Source: Pseudoscleropodium purum
Lineage: Eukaryota > Streptophyta > Bryopsida > Hypnales > Brachytheciaceae
Assembly (NCBI GenBank): GCA_963969395.1
Contig: OZ017799.1
Span: 15,564,501-15,628,500, forward strand
Length of the DNA stretch: 64,000 nt
Direction: 5' to 3'
Under the pieces are notes generated by a model. It had not been told where the DNA came from and made no database searches. It was given only the letters and a program-made list of their open reading frames with translations. Numbering within the stretch: the first letter of the stretch is position 1; each line of letters begins with the position of its first letter. This document shows, piece by piece, positions 26,316 through 36,083 of the stretch. The position numbers and the translations under genes are program-made.

Positions 26316-29300
26316 CAGGGCAGGTCAATTCCCCATTATACTCACAAAAATCGCTCTAGAGTATAACTAAGTGACTCTAAAGATCGAACCCACGAGATCC
26401 TGTGAAGTATCTAGCTCTATTAAGCAGTTAAGCTAAGTCAGTATCCCAATCTTACTTTCCGGTCCTAGATCTAGGACCAGAAATACCACCCCACCGGATA
26501 ACTATAGACCGGATTTCCCCTTCTTCCGGTCCTACTAACTATCCGGTCCATACAAATACCCAAATCCCAGGATCTCACAACTTCCGATCCTGGAAATCCG
26601 TCCTGACCAATCCGGTCCGGATGGTCATCATGTATCCGTAATCCTATCCGGTTTAGTTTTGCCTCTGTTTCACCATCAGAGGGGTCGCCGCTTACATTTG
26701 AGAGTGGTAGGCCCACCACTCCTTCCGTGACTAATAGTAGCTGAAGACCCACTGTCCTACTTCCTAAACTCCTAAGCTAATCCGGATCCGGTTTGGTTCT
26801 TCACAACAATCCAGATAGCAATCCGGGTTGTAGGTCACACAAAGACCCCACACTCGACCCTCTCGTACTACAACGACCTTGATGCTACTTCCGATCCGTG
26901 CGAAGACAGGTGGTTACAAGTGCACCCGTCCGTTCCAACATCAACTAAAGTTCTTTCGTTACCCATACGGGTGGTGAGACCTCACAGGAGATCGGACACT
27001 CGACCGGATTTCCCACCCGGGAGTTCTAGCGCAGCTAAGGAATCCCTCCCTACCCGCCTAGCCTAACAACGGCTTTCTCACCCGGAATCTCAAACTCTAG
27101 ACGTGCTGAGGAACTAAGTTCACTCCCAACTCTTTGATACCTACTCACATGCACCTAGGATCGGAAATAAAACACCAAGGGGAGAAATCACTCGCAAACC
27201 GGCTCGTACTATCCTAACTCCACATCATACAATCCTGTCGCGTTGGAGAGAGACACACAATGAGGAGAAGAGAAAGGTATAAGAAGTTTGCAAAATGAAA
27301 AACTCCCAGTTCCCCTCTTAGGAACCGATTTATATACAAAGGGTAAAAACCCTAAAAGTACAAAAAAGAGCGGAAAACCCGTGGGGGTCCGTCGCCATCC
27401 TAATCTAACTTCCAGCTAACCTAATACTGTTGAGCCGGATCCGGATCCGGATCCGCTCCTACTCCTAACTGGAATCAAAATCCTATCTACTCTACAACCC
27501 TAGATCCTATTGTCGGGCTTCCGACCTCCGGAACCAGCTCCTCGAAGACTTCACTCAAGTTCCGGATCCGTTCCCCCTCCGCAGGGTTAGATCCGGGTGA
27601 AGACTCCAGGTCGATTGTGATATCCGGTCTCCTACCCAGAGTCTCAGCTCGGGTAGACTTCTTGGACTCGGGAGTCCAATCCTTCCTATCCTTCTGAATG
27701 GTCGCGTCCGGAAAGATATCCGGTAGCGAGATGTCCGAAAGATGTATGCCCTTGGAGCACGTTGCTCCAGTCAGCTTCCGGCTGCTTTCCTCAATCCGGT
27801 CCGCAGCATTCCGCCCCTCCACCATTGCCGTCTCCACTTGCTCAGCGAAGTCGGCGAGAATCCGGACCATCTGGGAACCGGATAGTTTCTTCTCTTCGTG
27901 GATCTTCTCGTCGAAGAGCTTCGCTTTGGCGGCGGCCGTTCCGGTTTCTCCCAGGGTCGCCTTGATTCGCTCGGCTATCTTCCGAGTTTCCTCCGCCATC
28001 TCCTGAGTGGCCGTCACGTCTTCTTGATAGGCAAAAAGAGTTGCCTTCAGGTTATCCACTTCCTCCTGCAACCGGCGGATCTCTGCTTCCTATTTCCGGG
28101 TCTCTTCCGGATTGGTGATGCACTCCGCCACCTGTTCTGCCAACTTGCTGTCCGGTGGCGCATCTACCAACTTTCCGATCGCCGCAAGCGTCTTGTGCTT
28201 GACATCCCAATCCGCCCTGATGTTGCAGAGGACGTTGATAAGACCGTTGAACGGATCTTGCATTTCCGGGTCTCCCCCGGAAACGGTCTTCTCGGCTTCC
28301 GGTTTCTCTTCCGAGGCCGGTCTGTCTTGACTGGGAGGCGTCCCGCGCTTGTGTGGAGGCGTCAACTTCTGTCGCTTGATCGGCGGCATCGGCTCCTCCT
28401 CTTCCTCGCTCGACTCCCGTTCTGATCCGGAATCGGATTCGGCCTCATCATCCGTTTCCGACTCCCCATACTTCAGGAGGACTTCCTGAGTCTTCCACAC
28501 CTTCTCCTCTGTGTCGGTGAGGACTTGGTGTTCTCGATAGAGGTGGAAGAGGTAAGGGCACACTGGAGTGGCCCTTTTCTTCCCAACCCTACTAACGAGC
28601 TGGGCCACGAGATCGGAAATGATCCGTGCCCAGTCCACTTTCCGGGTACCACTGAGGGCACCGAAAATGGTGTTGCCGAGGGTGATCGTTACCCTGGTCG
28701 GCTTTTCCGGGTGAAGAACCGGAACCAGGAATTGCAGGAGCCGACGGTGTCGGTCATCTACGCAATCCTCGACTGCGTATCCGTCCTTCGGGTTGACGGC
28801 TCTCTGGAACTTCCCTCGGACAAACTCATCCTTCCGGTTTGCCATCCCTAAACCTCCTGCCCGGAAACCGTAAACACCTCTCCACATTCCCTCGTTCCAG
28901 CGGACGGGAGTTCCTCTCACGGTGTTGTCAAACTGGTTGGATAGCTTTCCGAGGAGCTCTTTGACCATTCTCTCCTCCCTAAAACCCCAGGGTTTCTCTG
29001 CAAACCCTAGGCAACCCATGGATTTGAGATCCTCCATGAGTTGAGACTTTTCCGGCTCTATGGAGGGAATAACCGGAATGACTTTCCGGAGTTTCACCTC
29101 GCCTCCAGAGGGACTCGCTGGTCTCGACCTACGTAGCGGCGGCATTCTCACTTCAATCTATCTCACTCTCTCCTAGCCGCATGTCCCGTTCCTCACGTTC
29201 TCTCTCCGATCTCAACCGGAATCAAAACAAACAGAACACAAACGCACAAACGCCAAAAACTCAACCGCGCACGCTCAAGGTCGAGTTTCTAAAAGGGGGT

Positions 29301-29592
29301 GCAACAGTGAAAGCTCCTCCTTTTATAGTCCCTGGACCCTTTCCGGTTTGTCATCATGAATCCGGTTTACCATCATAATCCGGTTCATCATCATAATCCG
29401 GTTCTAGACCTAATCCGTGTTGCATTCCGTTTCCGTCGTTAGTTACTCTTGACCGGATTAGATCCAAGAGGCCCACTACTTCACATTCCGTGCTAATTTT
29501 GAGTTTTCCTTCTCCACCTTATCGGATCCGGTTCCCTAATGACTAGTTTTCGTTCCTATTTTGGTGTATACTAAGAAAATCAAAATTTTAAG
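26316..29592 (-). mobile_element. About 3.3-kb insertion nested in the hAT transposase gene, unknown family
   Basis: It separates two halves of one transposase domain and differs in base composition, being dense in TCCGG/ATCCGG motifs. On the minus strand it has a TATA-like ACTATAAAAGG near 29320 ahead of a long ORF, and a second TATATAAATCGG near 27330. The two flanks share an ordered set of short motifs (GTCATCATG, AGGCCCAC, TTCCGTG), which could be very diverged terminal repeats, but no clean LTR pair or target duplication is visible. Short sequences TGTCGCAG and TGCGACA lie in inverted orientation at the two borders. Exact ends are uncertain by tens of bases. Confidence 0.65.
27487..29151 (-). 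pseudogene. Unrecognised 554-codon frame with one internal stop, gag-like in layout
   Basis: Two open stretches (29151-28090 and 28071-27487) are in one frame, separated by a TAG at 28090-28092. The product starts with a basic, Pro-rich leader and a globular middle (GTRKVDWARIISDLVAQLV, CPYLFHLYREHQVL). An acidic Ser/Glu linker and a basic stretch follow, then a C-terminal helical coiled-coil-like region (EAEIRRLQEEVDNLK, ATQEMAEETRKIAERIK). No zinc knuckle, protease or polymerase is seen. I do not recognise the family. The layout would suit a capsid-like protein of a retroelement or a plant mobile-domain protein, but this is only inference. Confidence 0.55.
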
Positions 29593-30439
29593 TTGCGACA
29601 CTTTTTTAAAAGCTGGATTTCGAGCCACGGAAAATGGTATATTCGCCGAATAAAAAAAATTTGTCCACACTGAATGTAATTTGCGTCTATGACCTTCTTC
29701 AAACCCATTCACTAAGTTGCCTTGCCTCTGAGGCCTAGAACTTGATGCCCTCGGGGTTTCACGTTCACCAGAAGCTTCCGTACTCAAAGTCATTTCAGTT
29801 GTGGCACATACCATTGATACCAATTCTTTGGATGCTGGACAAGAGTCTTCGTGGTCAGAATGCGACACAACCTTTCCGGCCGAAAACTCTTGGACATCTG
29901 AAGGGCTAGGGTTGCCATCCACATTGTCCATTACAACACGTTTTGGAAAAACTCCGCAATGTCGAAATAAATCTCGAACTGCCATTGATAATCGTAGACA
30001 AAGGCTCACCCCTTTATCACGTACACCTCCAGGCCCAGAATAGCCTAAGTGGCTGAACATACGGCTTAGCTTCCTTGACATGCTCGCTTTGCAAAGCCTA
30101 CATTTTACTTTACCACCTTCTTGTACACTAAACCAAGGAGAAAAATCCCTCGTCGATTTGGCCACCATACTGACAAGTGTATGTTTTACCTCAATTTCAA
30201 AAGAAACCAATAAAATGTTTTAAATTTGAAATTCACAATGTGACAATATATACAATATCAATGAAATTAGTCACACAAAGCTTTGAAAATCAAAGTCCCT
30301 CCGTCCACCGAACTATGCATTACCAAGCAAGAGACACAATAAATTGAAGCTCATAGCCCTTGGAAATCTTAGCGTTCGGTTTTTCGAGAGTGAATACCAA
30401 AGCTTCTCTTCTAACATTTATAGTCCCATCCAGAAAATT

Positions 30440-30720
30440 AAAGGTTCATTTTTAGGGTTTCCGTTCAAAAACAAGCAACGGCCCGGACGGGGCTGAAGCG
30501 GACGGGTCGACGGGCGGACAGGCCAAATGGGGGCAGGCAGGTGGACAGGCCAGACAGGTCGGACGCGGCGGACGTTGCGGTCTGACAGGATTGTCCGCAC
30601 TGTCCGCCTTCCGACACCGTCCGCGCTTTGGACACACCAACTGCCCCACTTAAACACTGACCGCCAACGGCGTCCGCCCAGTTGTCCATTGGAGCATCCT
30701 ATAAGGCCGATATTACTCAA
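30440..30720. repeat. GC-rich GTCCGCC/GGCGGAC array upstream of the hAT transposase
   Basis: A sharp GC island in AT-rich DNA, built of irregular GGCGGAC, GGACAGG and GTCCGCC units. It lies about 230 bp before the transposase start on the minus strand, in promoter position. It shares its motif with the element termini and with the second internal array. Confidence 0.8.
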
Positions 30721-30812
30721 AAAGAGCGGTAACATTTCAAAAAAAAAACAGCCTAATAATCACTGCTAAATGAGGATCAATGTAATTGATTTATCATTTT
30801 AAAAAAAAAATG

Positions 30813-30848
30813 TAAACCCTAAACCCTATACCCTAATTACCCTAAACC
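30813..30848. repeat. Short interstitial telomere-like repeat
   Basis: Degenerate (CCCTAAA) units: AAACCCTAAACCCTATACCC, then further CCCTAA copies. Confidence 0.75.
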
Positions 30849-33479
30849 TTTTCTTTTCTCCCCTAAATTGTTTTACGAATGAGGGGAATGTGGTTAAGTT
30901 GAATATGTTTGGATTATTTACTCATATTATCCTTCTAAATAGGTTTTGAGAAGATCTGAAGATGGTGGAGATTTTTTTAAAGTTCATTAGGAAATCAAAT
31001 GTTTTGCAGAAATAATCAATTCTTTTTTCATCGTAAGCAAATGAAATTTAAAAAAAAGGCCCCAATACATAATTAGAATAACAGTTTAATGGATTTCAAC
31101 CTCATGATATTTAATGAAAGGTTGTGTTTTCTAATTAGAAGTGCATCACAATCTTCAAATGAACATCGAGTCTTTCATATTTTTTAATGAAATTTTGATT
31201 AGATTTGAAAACAAAGAAAAAGAATCAATGTTTTAACTTTCAAATCATGTATGGCTATATTTTTCCTTAAAAACATACAAAAATTCGTTACTTCAGTTGG
31301 TTGAGAAGAATACATTATACACTTATACATGTGCTATATTTATTTTAAAGGGTAATTCCAATATTCTTATTTCAGATGTTTTTAAATATTAATTTTTAAA
31401 AAGAGGGTTCATTGTTTAAAGATCTAAAAAATTGACAAACATAATTTCTATTATAAATAGGAATTGAATTTGGAATTCGAATTTGGAAATGATTCAAATG
31501 AACAAGATATTGATTATAAAATATTTCTTCGTTTGAGTTTTCAAAATGAATTCACGAAACAATTGCAAACTTTTGAACTTAGGTATATGATATTGTTTTC
31601 GGTTTGTACTTTGTAGAGTATAATACTTCAATTTTAATCCTAAATAAATGAAAAAATTCCACATGAATGAAATGTTTCTATGTATTGCACAAAGATTTCT
31701 ACCAATTACTATGATAATTAAATACATTGTTACATTTCATAAAATATTCTACATAGAAAGAAAAAATCATTTCAGTTTTCAATCATGATAAAGGATGTCT
31801 TCTACTCTTTCTGTTATATGTTCGTTTTGTATAACGTGTACATTGTACAATCTTTGAGAGTAGGGGAGTTCATTTTTGACTCTCATTAAAATAGAAAATA
31901 TATTTGTGGTTGGATTTTGAAATCATTATCACATTATGTATTCTACGGTCTTGCAAGAATGCATCTTGCTCCTCCCTTTGAATCCTTTTGATATATATAT
32001 ATATATTTTTTTTTCTTTCTTGTAGGGCTCTTGTTCTCTTGTTCTCTTCATTTGACCAGCCTATTTGGCTTGGCTCTTAGTTTTTTGTTTTTTTAATACA
32101 ATGGTTTATGCATATGTTATAAAAAATATATATTATTTATTTAAAATTAATATATTGATGAACAAACGCATAAAGGCATTGAATGCTTTCACATTTAAAG
32201 TTATAAATCTATCATAAATCACTCTTGCAAATTTGAATGATTGAATCGAAAATTTGAAAATGTAATTACAAGAGCTTTCAATTCAATCAATTGCATAAAT
32301 CATAAATGTTGAAATGCAACTCGTATGAGTTTAGCATCTATGAAGATTAATTCATGCCATCCACATGCAATTTTCCAATTTAATAAAATGCAATTGAGTA
32401 CTTCAATTTCTTTCCCTTCAATTCTCCAAGTAACATTTACTTCATATCTTTCTCTATTTGTTTATCTATTTTTTGGGAACAAATGGAGAAACCATCTTTG
32501 TCTATATTTGAACATGCACTCTTATTTGATTGATGAAGAATAGATCTATGAAATATATAATCATTGATTTGTTCATGTTGATTTATCTAATATATTTTAT
32601 GTATGTATATATATATATATATATATATATCAATCATTAAAAGAGTATGAAAGACAAGATTGACAGATTGTGTTCGAATGTTGTTGATTTTGAAATGATT
32701 TAGTACTATATCATTTATAAGAATATGATAATAGTGTTATGTTATAATATTCCTAAAACAATTGCAACAAATATTAAAATACATGCTAAGTTAGGTTTGT
32801 TAGCCTACCAATTGTTCATTAATAGACATAATTGAGTAACCCCCTTAAATGAAACACTCAATATCTAATATCTTACAATCCAAATGGTGGATTTGTCTAA
32901 AATTTTTTCTACATCTTTTCCAACTAATTTACTACAAGATCCTACGGTTACATATGCCCAAAAGTATTTTTCTTCCAAGACTTGGTATTTGCACTACTAA
33001 TGGTAGTTTTGAAGTGTTTTTAGTGAAAAGAACTTTAGGGGCTAAACATCTATACCGTTAGATTTTGAAAGAAGAACAATTTGCTTCATTGGGGATAACT
33101 ATAAGTCCATGCTCTTTTTCGATAGCCAAAACACACTTGCAAGGACTTGAACATTTAGCGATTTACTAAGTGATTAGACGTCAACTAATTCAATTTAATA
33201 GTAGAATTTTTATTCAACTACCTTCTTACAATTGCTTTATACACAATGCAACGTGAATATTTGGGTACATATATTAAACGTCGCAATCCTTTCGTGAATT
33301 TTTGCACATTTTAGCTCATATCTTTGTACAAAAATATCATTTACTAAGAATTCATAAATTTGGTCATAAAGGAAGGCTACCTTTTTTAATCTCAAATTTT
33401 ACATTGAATGAATGAAAAGTTAGTTGAACTATACAGTGCCATGAAGACCTCTGTTTATCGTGCAAAATATGGGTTTAGG
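30849..33479. other. AT-rich spacer inside the hAT element
   Basis: No coding region recognised between the two divergent genes. It contains a (TA)n microsatellite at about 32601-32630 and a dispersed repeat near 32933-33048 that recurs outside the element. Confidence 0.6.
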
Positions 33480-33890
33480 GTCGCTTTAGGGTCAAACCGC
33501 CCCGTCCGCCCTCGTACCCGTCTTCCCCATCCGCCCAGACCCCCGTCCGCCCCGATTCCTGTCCGCCGTCCGCCCCGTCCGCCCTGTCCGCCCCTTCCGC
33601 CCTGTCCGCCCCATCCGCCCCAATACCCGTCCGCCCTGTCCGTCGGATTCGGCGTCCGCCCTGACTGCCCCGTCCGCCTTGATACCCGTCCGCCCCGTTA
33701 CGGTGATGCGTCCGCCCCCCCCTCCCGGACCGTCCGATCCGATGGACGCCAGATTTGTCCGCCCGTGGCCATCCGATCGGGCGGACGGGGCTCTAGGGTT
33801 TCGGGGAGGCGGACGGCCGATCCATCCGCCACCCCCGGCCCGTCCGATCGGGCGGATGGTTTAGGGCCGTCCGCATTGTCACTTTTGCTT
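33480..33890. repeat. GC-rich GTCCGCCC array upstream of the kinase-like cargo gene
   Basis: About 400 bp of irregular 8-12 bp units based on GTCCGCC(C/T), ending about 180 bp before the cargo ATG. Apparent Pro/Arg-rich open frames across it are composition artefacts. Confidence 0.85.
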
Positions 33891-34069
33891 TGCCCCTTGT
33901 GAATGCAAGGTGGAGCGGAGAGCTTGGTGGTTCATCTTCCATTGGCTCCTTTCCAAGGCAAGGCAAGAGTGGTTTATTGGAGCCTCCTTGTTGCCAATTT
34001 TTTGGACACTTGCGCGTGAATTCAATTTCAAATTAAAAAATTTGATTTATATCAATTTCATTTGTCACG

Positions 34070-35562
34070 ATGACGAAGGGGAAGAAAAAGGTTGCTAAGC
34101 TTAAACATGGAGAAGGACCATCAAACTTGGAAGTAGCTCGCCAAAGTCCTTCGGAAGAATGCAAGAAATTCATGATTGAGCGCATCGTTCAATTTTATGA
34201 ATCGGAAACAACATTGCCTTTAGACAATAAGTACATCAGATATCAAGAGGAGTGCGTGTCTAAATTCAAGGTAGACATGACACAGATGTTGTTGGATGCA
34301 TTGAATGTGGCAAAGTGGCATGACGAAATGCATAAAACGTACTTCACCAAATGTTTGGAGAACAAGGTTCATGACGCTTTGTGGAATTCCAAAGTCATTT
34401 TGGTTAAATATGGCAAGGAATATCGACCCAATGACGCCCAGTTTGAAAAAATGATTCTGAAAGCGAACTTATTTAGGGGGCGATGTGCTCCATTTGCCAA
34501 AACGCACAATCGAGTTGGTTCAATTGGTTGGTGGAAAAGCAATGATAGAGTTGCTGAAGCGGAAAGGACCAAACGGCACTTGATAGCACTTCCAAATACA
34601 GCACGCATGATTGCTGTTGATGATAAAACGATGAGAGGTGGATATGCAACGATTCGAAAGGTTCGTATTGAAGGATGCCCAGGAATACTTCCTTATTGGG
34701 AGTTTGCGGCGAAGAAATTCATTCACCACCAAACTCAACCCGATCTTGCACAGCTAGAACATCAAAACGAATCAATGGCTGTTCGAATTCCACACGTGGG
34801 TGTGATACGATTTGCTGCAGTGCACGGAACGACGTGTGAAGGTTATGTGTATTGGTGGAATGGTGGAACTCTTCGACAAATGTTGAATATGGATAAGGAC
34901 TATCCAGACAACATTCAAATCCGTTTCATGTATACGAATCCAACCGAAGAGGAGGTTGTAAAAGCTCACCATTTAGGACGATATCGGAAGAAGCGCATGG
35001 AGTTGACATGGACGTTTATGCATATAATGTATGTAGTGCATCTTGCTGGACATTTGCACAATGATCTTTCTCCGGACAACATCTTATTGCATTTTCCAGA
35101 GGATGAGTCACGTGTGTACATTGGAGTTTGCGATTGGGGCATACCACCTTAGCTTCTTAGCCAATGAAGTCTTTGTACACATTTACATCAGCAAATGAGA
35201 TGAAACAGACTTTGCAGAGGAGATGGTGGGTGGATCCACGTATTGCATATTTGCATAAAGCAGGTGCAGATGTGGAAGTCATTCCGATGTATTCATGTAA
35301 GTCGGAAGAGTATGCCATTCGAAAAATTGCTCGGCGGATGAATGGAAACAACATGTCAGAGGCGTATTTCAACGTGCTACTTAAAACACCTAGTGCGACA
35401 CAATTTGCCTTTCATGACTTTGCAAAAGTATTTTATGCTTACTTGAAGGGCATTTCTTCGAAGACTGACGATGAAAATACTAGTTTGGCCCATGTGATTA
35501 CGCGATTTTCTAATACATATCGTTGGCTGATGCCAGATGAACATTTCCGCCATTTATATTAA
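34070..35562 (+). pseudogene. Kinase-like cargo gene of the hAT element, with frameshift and stop
   Basis: The first frame (34070-35152) encodes 360 aa. A basic start and a helical region of about 180 residues of unknown family precede a protein-kinase-like fold: RGGYATIRKV as a reduced glycine loop (G190), AAKKF with K215 in the VAIK position, HNDLSPDNILL with D332 and N337 in the catalytic loop, and CDWG with D355 replacing DFG. A one-base shift plus a TAG just after CDWG breaks the frame. The homologous frame resumes at 35164 with SLYTFTSANEMKQTLQRRWWVDP, where WVDP occupies the APE position, and ends at 35562. Lys, the HxD Asp, Asn and the DxG Asp remain, so the ancestor may have been active, although HRD has become HND. 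Substrate is unknown. Confidence 0.75.
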
Positions 35563-35894
35563 ATTGGTAGTGCAGAAGTAGTAGTTGAATAGGTTATATA
35601 GGCATTAAAAATTAGTTTAGAAATATAGAGTTGGAATGAAAAAAATTATATGTGCAATTAGCCAAATGTGCACAATGTATGGTATTCTATATTAAATTCA
35701 ATATATTTTACCCATATTGATTATGTTTGTATTTGTGTTGATCTCGATTTTTTAAATAGTATATATATATATTTGAAGTCACAAACTTTTTTAATTTGCC
35801 TTCTGAAAATGAATTGGAATTTTTTCATAGTTTCAAGACTATCATGGACTTATGGTCAAACTTTATAATCTTTTAAATTGTTTAAAGATTAAGG

Positions 35895-36075
35895 GAGTGA
35901 CCGCGGGGCAGTTTGGGTAGGGCGGTCGAGGAAAATAGGGCCGTCAAAGCGGACGGGGCGGACGGGCAAGGCGGACAGACGGAGCAGTCCCGGCGGACGA
36001 TGCGTCCGCGAGGACTGCGAATGTCAGCGAACGCTGCGGACACAGCGTCCGCGTCCGGACGTCGTGTCAACCCTG
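35895..36075. repeat. GC-rich right subterminal region and terminal inverted repeat of the hAT element
   Basis: Contains repeated CGGACGGGGCGG, GCGTCCGCG and CCGGACGTC units and ends GTGTCAACCCTG. Reverse-complemented, it matches the left end of the 288-bp element (CCGGACG, GACGCGGACG, TGTGTCCGCAGCGT). Confidence 0.88.
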
Positions 36076-36083
36076 TCCCTTGA
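36076..36083 (+). repeat. Right 8-bp target-site duplication of the large hAT element
   Basis: TCCCTTGA, identical to the copy before the left end. Confidence 0.93.

Larger units (their letters stand above)
23506..30210 (-). pseudogene. hAT transposase (BED zinc finger, DUF659, hATC dimerisation), interrupted
   Basis: Transcribed leftward. N-terminal part (30210 to about 29600): a BED-like finger (KCRLC, then FSHLGYSGPGG) and the VWTNFFYSANIPFSVARNPAF segment. After the nested insertion the frame resumes at VKKTAAFGRPYIPPSYHDLR (about 26313). It continues through DUF659 with SIDGWSS and LISTDNAP (the two conserved Asp positions) to the hATC region with SLSSCERNWSNYSF and KLKPERVADLVYVYTN near 25000, followed by an acidic tail and a basic C-terminal extension. 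In-frame stops lie at 26116-26118 (TGA) and at 25840, 24481 and 24223 (TAG). hAT transposases excise by hairpin formation and insert with 8-bp duplications. This copy cannot make a full-length protein. Confidence 0.9.
23058..36075 (-). mobile_element. 13.0-kb composite hAT-superfamily DNA transposon carrying a kinase-like gene
   Basis: The left end reads CAGGGTTGACGAA. The right end, reverse-complemented, reads CAGGGTTGACACGACG. Both are flanked by the same 8-bp duplication. Subterminal regions (23058-23175 and about 35895-36075) are rich in GTCCG/CGGAC. Inside are a hAT transposase gene (-) split by a nested insertion, a GC-rich array upstream of it, an AT-rich spacer, a second GC-rich array, and a kinase-like gene (+). 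A 288-bp copy elsewhere in the window has the same two ends with a different duplication, confirming the boundaries. Removing the nested insertion leaves about 9.7 kb. Transposase and cargo are both damaged, so this copy is probably not autonomous now. Confidence 0.92.

Noticed and set aside
26340..26400. tRNA-like B-box (GGGTTCGATC on the minus strand)
   Set aside because: No cloverleaf or A box can be built around it; at most it is part of a SINE-like or retroelement end.
23506..30210. Several separate genes in this span
   Set aside because: The outer pieces, in order, are consecutive parts of one hAT transposase, interrupted by stops and one insertion.
33408..33902. 164-codon Pro/Arg-rich open frame
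   Set aside because: It is the translation of the GTCCGCCC array; every frame of that array gives low-complexity Pro/Arg/Ala runs, and no family motif is present.
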